In this document: in pieces, positions 55,816 through 64,000 of the stretch
How positions within the stretch are numbered: the first letter of the stretch is position 1
Layout: every line of letters begins with the position of its first letter
Source of the DNA: Saccharum officinarum
Taxonomy: Eukaryota > Streptophyta > Magnoliopsida > Poales > Poaceae
Length of the DNA stretch: 64,000 bases
Assembly: GCA_020631735.1 (NCBI GenBank)
Contig: CM036199.1
Span: 18,021,553 to 18,085,552 of the forward strand
Direction: 5' to 3'
Made by a program: the position numbers and the translations under genes
Notes under the pieces: generated by a model
The model's database searches: none
What the model was told of the DNA's origin: nothing
The model's input: only the letters and a program-made list of their open reading frames with translations

Positions 55816-58800
55816 TCACCGCAAATTCTGTGAATAGTACACTGGCGGGTTTATGTAACCAGTTCGAGACTGGACGAAGAACGGATTTGGCATGTACGGA
55901 TTGGCTACTTCCGTTTGGCTTCCTTGACTTGATGAATTGACCCCAACCACTGAGCCAACATTTGTGTATACAGGCATGGATCCAACAGCCCTCTCCCTTG
56001 GCAAAACTGGGCTTTGCGGTGGAAGGCGGTAAAATGGATGGGGTGGCATATTGTTTGGTACCGAGAGTGTTGGAGGTGTAGCAGGGGGGAAAGGCATGCT
56101 AGCTTGTGGCTCACTTCTGCGTTCAGGAGAATCATTGATCACAATCACTTCTTTCATCATGTAGGTTGGATGATGCATGACAGGCATAATGTTTCTGTAG
56201 GACTTCTGCTGGGAATGATGGTCAGATTGCATCACAGAACCACCATGCAATGGAGGAGCAACAAAGCTGCCAGCTTGAACACTTGGCAGAGGAATTTGGT
56301 GACTGGCTGTGGTTGGTGGCATGTTGATAAATGCAGAATTACTGAGATGTTGGTAGTTTGGAGGCATAAAACCAACAGGTGCCGTGTAATTCCCTCTCAA
56401 GATGTAGTCTGAACTTGGTGCTTGAGGATGCAGACTCTCTTCGTTGTTCATCACCATCAAATTCTTACCCATCAGCCTCAGGATAGGATTTGATGGTGAA
56501 GGAAGCTGAGTTTGTAATGAGGGGCTTATACAATCTGTTGCATAAGAAGGGAGGCTGATAGTAGATTCCGCCGAAACCTTAGCCGCTAAAAGATGATCAT
56601 GTGAATCTAAGCAAGGGTTGGGCTTTGTGCTGGTTCTTTGGTACGTGCTGAAAGATGATGATGCCCTCAAACCAATGTGCAACTGCGGAACCTGCTTTCC
56701 AGTAAAATTCAGCATTGGTCTGGCAACAGCACTTTGATGAGACTCTCTGGAAATGTTCTCCTGGCAAGAACAACGGAAAGGCTTCTCATTGGGCAGTTGT
56801 TCACCTTCTGTGGCCACAGGTATTGACTTGGTTTCTTGATTCAAGCACCCAGTGATTTGCTCTTCAACAGTTCTACCAGTAGATGGGCCAGGTTCTTCCT
56901 CGTTAGTCCTTGAATCCTTCAAAGCAGCTTGAGGGGACATAGTTGAGGCAGTCGAAATAGGAGAATCTAGTGAGTCCCGTCCGAGTGGCAGACCATGCTC
57001 TTGATTAGAGTTTTCTCCATTTGATGTTATTGATGAGTTATCCTGAGGACCTCCAGGGCCCATGTCCCTGTTACTAGTTAAGCAGGGACTAGATTCCTTT
57101 GTTGAAGTCGGCTCCATCTGCCATTCATCCATTTCATTATTGGCAGCACTGTTGGATTCATGGCCATGTGCTAATTGCTCACTGAAGTCTGGATCCTCCA
57201 AGGCTACACTATAGCCTTCAACCAAAACATCATCATCTGCTGTCCTATTATTTTCAGGACTCAGAGAAACATCACTTATTTGGTTGCAACAGTCAGCAGG
57301 ATCACTTCTGGATACTGAATCATATGGCACATCAGTTTCAGCATCTTCACCTTCACAATCCATTTGTGTACCCTCTGTTTCCTGTGCAACATCATATTGA
57401 TCATTCTGTTGTCCCGATACTGGCATGTCACTTGCAAAAGAGAAGTCATTATCTGCAGTATCCTCTTCAGTATGCTTCAAAAACTTCTTGGGGCCCTCAT
57501 TACTAGTAACCCTGAATTTCTTATTTACATGACTGGTATCAGGTTCATGCTCTTCCCCAAAACCATGAACTAATCTAGTACTAGAAGGTGAAAATGCACG
57601 CTTGCCAGTCCTCAAAGGAGATCGGTGCTTCCGGATCTTCTTTGATGTAGATGCTAACCTGTTTGGTCCATTGCTTGGCCCTGCAGTGGAGAAGGAAAGA
57701 CTCCTAGCTTCAGATCTTTTCGCTGATGTGTGATTCCTCACTATATCATAATTATCTAATTTGGTAGCTTCTCTCCTCCCAATCTCCTTAATTTTTCTCT
57801 TTGCAAGAGCAGCAGCTGATCTAGGTACTTTTGGCATGACAGTGCTCTGCAGATGAGTTTTTGAAGACCATGTAGGAATCGATCTAAGCACTTTTGAAGG
57901 ACCATTACTCTGCTCAATACCAATGGCTTCTGAAGTTGTCGCCATGTATTCTGGTGACTCAGAAGAAAACACCCCAGCAGGACTTTCTGGAACTTGAGAA
58001 TCATTAAAGCCAAGCATGATGCTCCTATCCGATTTCTGTGCTCCAGGTGTCACTTTATCAAATGTTTTACCACTATGTTTTCTGCTTAAACTCTTGTTGA
58101 TATCCGAGCGTTTGGAGCACACCCACCGCTGCATAGTCCTGGAACCACAATTGCTGGTGCTTTCAGAAGGATTCCACGCCTGCTGCTCCTCCTCAGAGGT
58201 TTCCTCATTAATATCGTCATGTGGGTATGCTTGAACCTGTGTGTATCTCATTGCAATAAGTCAAAGGTGCAAAATTAAGGGGGGAAAAACATTTTTTAAA
58301 GGTCAACCACAGAACAACTGTTATCATATGCAATTAAGAAATGTTTTATACCTAATAAAATAAGAGATAATCTTGACATCCACCAAAAAATATGGCATGT
58401 GTAAAACTAATATCAAGCATAAACTAACTCATGGAGTGGGTTCACAAAATTTAAATTTTAAAGGCTGTTCCCTCCAGGACTTAAAAGTGTTTTTCAGTAA
58501 AATGCCATAATCACTGTTATTTTCTACGAAACGAAGGACTTAGCAGTAATTAAGCAATGAGCTCTACAGTTGAGATAAACAAGTAGCCTTTACCCTTGCA
58601 TCTCCATTTAAGAACATTGGTCTGGAGAAGAATATCAAGCGTAAACTAACCCATGACTGTGAAAGCTAACAAAATCCAAGACTTACATAATTGAAAGCTA
58701 ACATCTGATTATGGTCCACAATCATAATTTCACAGAGAAACAAGTTACAAAGCTAACATAATCCAAGCTTAACATCTGTTCTTACAAACCTTTGATGAAA

Positions 58801-60852
58801 AATGGAATTAAAATAAGCTGTAGTACGTAGCACATTCATTCATGAAACAAAAGCCTCATCAATCCAGACATTATAAAGTGCAATCTAAGAGGCCTGATAA
58901 ATAATGGGTATGCACTCCATGGAATAATGGTCCACGATCACGTTAAGCCAATCAATAAAAACACAGTACTGGATTCACAGTGACAAACAACACGTAGAGT
59001 GAGTTAAAGACAGTACCTGGGAGTTCAAATGGCTTGTTTTGCTGTACTTCTTTCCATGCATCTTGAGCTTCTTATTCTTCAAAACTTTTGACTTCAGCAT
59101 CCTTTTGCTCATCAGTATACCTTTTCCAGTTTCATGCTTCGCAACTTTCCTTGAACCAAGGTCATCCCTCACCAAAGGTACATCATTACACTTGGACAAA
59201 ATTCTAATTTTTATGCCGTTAGAATCAACATAGACATCTCCTTCTCTTTCATCATCTCTTCTGTCAAATGATACCACTTCTGGGCTTCGGTTCTCAGTGC
59301 AAACCTCTTTGCTCACTGGAGACATAGCCAACTCAACTGCCCAATTAGTGCCATTCCTCCGATCAAGATCCTCAAGGGTGTATGGAAGAGCAGTCTTGTA
59401 TATATCCACCATCAACCGCTTCTTCCTTGGCTTCACTTTAGATTTCACAAGGACTGTTTCAACATGCTCAGTATTAGACTCAGCAGAAAGGCACTGATCT
59501 ATGTGAGCATTCAATGTGGTGTTCGAAGTGGAAGCAAATACTTTGCAAACAGGACAAGTCTTTGAAGCCATTGGATCTGAAATTGAGCTAGAGTTAGATG
59601 CTATATCCTCCGCCCGCCGAATATCTGTCGAGGCACCTAACTTGACTACAAATTTGCACTTCTTTTCAGATGGCTCGCACGATGAGTCAATATTTCTCAA
59701 TCGCCGCAAGGGCACAGCAACCTCAGTTCGCCGACTTGCTTTTGTACAGCTATTATCTTGCAGATCTATAGGTATAGCCTCATCAGTATGATCTGATTCA
59801 TTTGTACTTCCCACTTGGTCGATACCAGATTTCCCATCCTCCGGTGATGTGTATGGCGTAGGTGCAAGTGACTCATCTACTGGTTGGCATGACTGGAAGT
59901 TGATATCGCCTGTATACTCGTTTGACGAACCAGCATCTCTATTCTTCACCAGACCAACACTAATGATGGCTTCTGGGCACGCAGCAGATTGCTCAAAATC
60001 TCTGGAAGTATTTAATGGCTGTGACCGGATCAAATCAGGAGGCTCAAATGGAGGCAATGGATCCTTCACACCGTGGTTCAGGCAAAGCTCCAGCGAGTGT
60101 GGATGGAAAGGCCAGCTTCTCTTGATGCCTTTGCTCCTTGAAGCAAAAACATAATCTCTGAAATAGGGGCAGAAACATGGACCCATTAGCATATGGTAAT
60201 ACTTGCCTAGATGACGAACACTCATGTATAGTGTTGCCGAACTGTATAAGATTCAAACCCTCCACAATATGTTGAAAAGAAGAGAGAAAAACAACATCAA
60301 CGTGGACCTACTGAACATGCTGTCATATCAAAACTGAAATCTCCAAAAATATGTCGCCTGCCTGTTTATCGCAGAACCACCACGTATGGAAAAGAAAAAC
60401 ACTAGTAGGCAGCGGACAAAGATTCATCAGAGGAGCATCCTTTTATTTTCAGATTCTGGGGTGAAAAAAAAGGCCACCTTTATATTAATCAACAGAAAAA
60501 TTAAACTAATTAAACACCCCCGGACAATAACACGGATTAACCCTGAAAGCAACCATTCATACCCAATCCGACCCCTCAAAGCAGCAGCCTATAATTAATC
60601 GACGCATCAGGAAGACAGAGATCCAGCATCAAGAGCTTAAACACCGAAAATAATCCATCTCCCAAGGTACTGAATCAAAGGTATATATATCTCTCCTCAC
60701 CTTATGGAGAACTTGGGATACGGTTGGACCAGATCTCTGGGATCCTGGCTCGCCGGCTCCTCGGCCGCAGACGTCGCCGGATCAGCGCTCACACCCGGGC
60801 CAGCAGACTTGGAGGAACATGAGGGGCCTGAAGGGTGCTCACTGGATAACAT
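55816..60852 (-). CDS. large nuclear-type protein with C2HC finger, HAPLESS 8-like (1237 aa)
   Basis: Three coding exons, all phases consistent: 60852-60701 (50 codons plus 2 bases, donor GTGAGG), 60157-59017 (acceptor TTTCAG, donor GTACTG), 58236-55816 (acceptor CACACAG). The start MLSSEHPS is the first ATG of this frame in exon 1; upstream in-frame codons lack ATG. Residues about 47-90 hold the conserved block FSIRDYVFASRSKG..SWPF followed by LCLNHGVKDPLPPF. A C-x2-C-x13-H-x3-C finger (CPVC...HIDQC, about 252-273) resembles UBZ-type zinc fingers that bind ubiquitin. Basic clusters (KPRKKR, KNKKLKMHGKK) suggest nuclear location. The last 800 residues are low-complexity and S/P/N-rich. I recall this layout from Arabidopsis HAPLESS 8, a gene required for male transmission, but the molecular function is unknown and the match is from memory. 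Confidence 0.7.
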
Positions 60853-60962
60853 CTGATGAACGCCTTCGCTGCTCCCCCCAGATCTGCTGCTGCTACAGTC
60901 GGCACCAAGAACCCAAGAGCTGTGAAGCAATTGGGCCTGTTCTTATCCTTGCACTCCAGCAT
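60789..60962 (-). promoter_or_regulatory. uORF (57 codons) overlapping the start of the HAP8-like CDS
   Basis: ATG at 60962-60960 begins MLECKDKN and runs in a different frame past the main ATG (60852) to TGA at 60791-60789. If the leader exon extends to about 61037 (acceptor TTTCTTTCTGCAG just upstream), this uORF is in the mRNA and would lower main-frame translation. Confidence 0.4.
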
Positions 60963-62400
60963 ACCAAGTTGGGTAAGTTCAACAGGTGGAGAGCAAGAAA
61001 CTTTTGCTTCCTTGGCCGCCCACTACCTCATCAGGCACCTGCAGAAAGAAAGCCAAGGCACATATTATTTCATGTCCACACAACCAAGCCAGCTGTTCTT
61101 TAGGAATCTAATGGCATGATTTTATGCTGATAGATGCAGCAAGACAGATATGGATGCGAGAGAGTAGAGGAGAAGCGCGGAGGGAGCCGCTCCCGAAGTA
61201 GCACAAAGCACATGAAATATCATCCCGGGGCAAGAAAGCAGACGGGCTAGTCCAGGGGCAGATTAAGGGGAAGCCTACACGGATCATGCAACTCTTGCAA
61301 AGGATTCGCAGAAAGGGGAACAGCAGTGAAGGAGACATGAACAGTTGCCAAGCACTGGAGGGTAGCTTGTATGGTAGTGCTTTCTTGATGGGGAAATAAA
61401 TAGCAAAAGAAGAAAAGAGGAAAGGGAGCTTATTAACTGGAGATATGGTGAGAAATCAATCAAGAAAAAGGAAGGATTTTTTTGTTGCTTCATCACTGGA
61501 CTAATCGGGGATTTCTGTGGCTCGGATAGGGACGAGCAGCATGGGAGGATTGGGAGCACGTACAGGAAGGAGTTCGAGAACGGGGGGCCTAATCCGTACC
61601 AAATCTGGAGAAAGCAGATGCAGAGATCGAGAATCTTTGCCGGTCGCCAAGAACAACACGAGCAAGCACGAAAAGCAGCGGAGATCTAGCGCTCACAAGC
61701 AGCGAGAGAAGCACGCGAGAAATCCCAACTCCGCCCGAACAGAGAGATCCAGTCCGCAGACGCCGAACTTCCAGTCGAGCAAATCGAAAGAGCAAAGGAA
61801 AAAAATCGCGCGGATTCAAGTGGAGCAAATCGAGAACCGCCTACGAAATCACACCGCACGCACGAACTCGGAAGAACACCGGCGGCAGTTCTCTCAGAGG
61901 AGGCAGCGGCGGCGGCGGAGGCCGTGGGCAGGCGGGGCGGAGCGGGGGAGGAGTATGGGAAGTGGAGCCGGAAGTGGCGAGCGCAGAGAGCCGTGGGCGG
62001 CGGGGCGGCCATGGCCGTGGCCGTGGCCGTGGCCGTGCGTGCGCTCCGACAGGCAGGCGGCAGCGTCGTCTGCCGTCTGCGACGAGCCGACGAGGAGAGG
62101 AGTGGAGGAGAAAGGAGACGACGGCACAGCCGCACGCTGCCGCTGCCGCGAGGCGCAGGAGCAGGAGCGAGAACACCGGCGGCAGTTCTCTCACCTTTCT
62201 TTCCCTTCACAACCGCTCCCCGAGCGGCGCGCGTGCGGGAGCGAGCATGCTGCCGGTAGATCCACGCAGCGAGCAGACGGGGGAGGCTGAGGACCTCGGA
62301 CGGAGCTCTGTGGTGACGGAGGCTTCGATTTCTGGTTCTGGGTGGCTGGAAGGAGAGGGAGGAGAGGGGAAGCGAGAGGCAAGGCTGAGCTAAAGGGGAA
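60853..62400 (-). promoter_or_regulatory. leader and promoter region of the HAP8-like gene
   Basis: A leader exon probably spans about 61037-60853. Further upstream, 61500-62400 is very GC-rich, with a GGCCGTGGCCGTGG hexamer run at about 62010-62037 and a 24-bp direct repeat (61873-61896 and 62170-62193, GAACACCGGCGGCAG core). The plus-strand 257-codon frame at 61517 has no recognisable domain. The core promoter was not located. Confidence 0.4.
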
Positions 62401-62542
62401 GAAATGGCTGCCGATTTTTTTTGTTGGCTTGCTATGTATCACCACCACTTTCTCTCTCCTAGTCCGTCCCACGCTGCCTCTGCCTGCCTGCAATACTCTA
62501 CTGTTTACTCCCAAGAGATGAGAAAAAAAAATGCAAAGGCAT

Positions 62543-62767
62543 GGTTCTCGAGCCAAAGGCGGGGCTGGCTGCTCCTGGCTGTACCATTAACAGCAGCTAA
62601 GAGAGAGTTGGCTAAGAGAGAAAGGAGAGTATTTTCTGCTAGAAGTCAACACCAAACTTGCTTGCCACCAACCACTCACACATCAAAGGCATCTGGTTCT
62701 CCACCGAGCCAAAGCGGGGCTGGCTGGCTCCTGGCTGTACCATTAACAGCAGCAGCTCAAGAGAGAG
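62543..62767. repeat. two-copy direct repeat of about 65-73 bp
   Basis: 62543-62608 and 62695-62767 share GGTTCT, then GAGCCAAAG(G)CGGGGCTGGC, GGCTGTACCATTAACAGC and AAGAGAGAG with small indels. The spacer also has AGAGAGAG runs. Origin unknown. Confidence 0.6.
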
Positions 62768-63290
62768 TGTGTGCTAGAGACGGAGAAGAGAGAGTGGTAT
62801 TTTCTGCGGCCTGTCCTATCCTACACCACAACTGTATTATTTTTTCGACCATGCTCGAGTGCTTTCTCTCTTTTACCCCTATAGCCCTTTTATCCCGCTT
62901 GCCATCCGTTTTGTCGGCTTGTTTTTTCAGCTAAACAGTATTTTTTTCGCAACAAATTAATCAATAGTATTTATTAGCCGGCTTATCAGCACAGACGAAC
63001 GAGACCTCTCTTATTGATCCCAGGGCAAGCGCCAACCTTTGGTCCCCCTCTTTAACTAATACTCCAGGAATGCCACCGCTGCTGGCTTGTCTATTTTTCC
63101 ACGCAAGTACGCAACACTCACTCCTAGTGTGGGCATATTTGACCATTTAGAGAAAACTATTTTTAACCAGTCACAATTATTCGATTTTATTTTGTTATAC
63201 CACGAACTTGTTTAAGAATCAAGATTCTTTGACAACAGGAACTATTGATATCGCATATATTTGCCATATATTACTTTAGCGTTATATACC

Positions 63291-63547
63291 TAGGGTTGCC
63301 GATGGGCTACCGGTGGGCTCAATTATTCGGGGCTCCAACGGTGCTCCATGGGTAAAATTGAAAATCCATCTCAAACCCGCTAACTTTTATGTATTTGAAC
63401 CCGAAAATCCATGGACGAAAACCATACATCGAAAATCCACGGGCAAAAACTAGATACCGACAATCTGTTGGCGAAACCAGATAGTGAAAACCACCGAACT
63501 CGAAACTCGCGGATATCCGACCCAAACCCACCCCATTGTCATCCCTA
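63291..63547. mobile_element. hAT-like MITE or element remnant with TAGGG termini
   Basis: TAGGGTTGCCGATGGG on the left and the complement of CCCCATTGTCATCCCTA on the right. TAGGG(A/T)TG.CAATGGG ends are common among plant hAT-type non-autonomous elements. No clean 8-bp duplication is visible, so the call is tentative. The interior repeats AAAATCCA and GAAAACCA words. Confidence 0.45.
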
Positions 63548-64000
63548 GCCATTTATGGTTTCAACGAGATTAATATTTTTCAAAATAATAAAAACCTATT
63601 TTACTCTCTGAAAATTCATAACTAATTTAATTAAAATTAGAAAAATACAAAAGTAAAATCCAAGTTAGTTTTTTGGTCCAAAAATTGTGCCCATGACCAT
63701 CCCATGCGCTATGTGAGGCCATCCCTTTTAGAACGGGCCGCATAATTAAATAAATGCATCAAGTAACCTATGATCAAGCAAAAAAAATTTGTGTTTGTGT
63801 TTTCATGTTAAATCCATGTATAGTAATTGTTGTGGGCCAAGCCGAGACAAAAAATGCTTAGGTATAACTAGAGATCGCAGTGGGGCCTCGATCCCTGATT
63901 CCCCGTGCGAATTACCCCATTAGCGAACATGGATGGGCCAAAATTACCCCCATGGAAAACTAAATGGAGACAAACCTATCCTCGTTGGGTCGAGCGGTGC
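63548..64000. other. right edge of window, no gene
   Basis: AT-rich, then from about 63890 a GC-rich stretch (GGGGCCTCGATCCC, ATTACCCC repeated) that may be one end of another repeat cut by the window edge. Confidence 0.35.

Noticed and set aside
61517..62290. 257-codon plus-strand frame rich in R/E/S
   Set aside because: Lies in the GC-rich upstream region of the minus-strand gene; low complexity and no homologue recognised.
62904..62995. Second copy of the GTTCGCTT MITE
   Set aside because: Only scattered matches (GCTTATCAGC, GACGAACGAG) and no clear inverted termini; too degenerate to list as an element.

Overview
This is plant nuclear DNA, very probably from a grass and most likely a panicoid/Andropogoneae species such as sorghum or a close relative. 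The evidence is GC-rich coding exons with standard GT-AG introns, abundant grass-type MITEs, and young Ty3/gypsy LTR retrotransposons with LTRs of 3.9-5.0 kb that begin TGTAACAC and are primed by initiator tRNA-Met. About half of the window is nested transposon sequence.

Layout. 1-3.4 kb: a broken RING-H2 fragment, a MITE, and the first two exons (minus strand) of an amino acid permease whose remaining exons are not visible. 3.4-7.6 kb: a C2H2 zinc-finger repressor gene with a 2.1-kb 5'-leader intron that holds two MITEs of one family. 7.8-9.1 kb: a hAT-like element carrying a frameshifted HSP90 fragment, then a Stowaway-like MITE. 9.2-29.4 kb: four nested insertions, each with its own target-site duplication. 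A Mutator-like element is split by a solo LTR (minus strand), which is split by a 13.9-kb non-autonomous LTR retrotransposon, whose left LTR is split by a 612-bp MITE. 31.2-43.5 kb: a second, very young LTR retrotransposon (12.3 kb, TSD GACAT). 45.5-47.9 kb: a WIP-like nuclear-envelope KASH protein gene (minus). 50.3-51.5 kb: a second copy of the Mutator-like element. 54.2-54.9 kb: two MITEs. 55.8-60.9 kb: a three-exon gene (minus) for a 1237-residue protein with a C2HC finger, resembling HAPLESS 8. 60.9-64 kb: its leader/promoter and further repeats.

The most striking observation is in the second retrotransposon. The ORF in the gag position (35845-36855) carries, from an internal ATG at 35881, an almost exact histone H3 N-terminal tail. 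The H3 K4 and K9 positions are kept, while the K14 and K18 positions are arginine. The tail is joined to an unrelated folded region, a coiled coil and an acidic tail. The first retrotransposon has a distantly similar 257-residue ORF without the tail. In both elements the ORF lies just downstream of a TATAAAA box inside the internal region, which suggests a dedicated promoter. The pol of the second element ends in a chromodomain-like segment, so one element may encode both an H3-like ligand and a member of the domain class that reads methylated H3. A second unusual signal is a short acidic peptide encoded inside the LTRs and partly conserved between two LTR families.

Everything was read by eye. 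Exon boundaries come from splice-site and frame logic, family names from recalled motifs, and LTR divergence from manual comparison.
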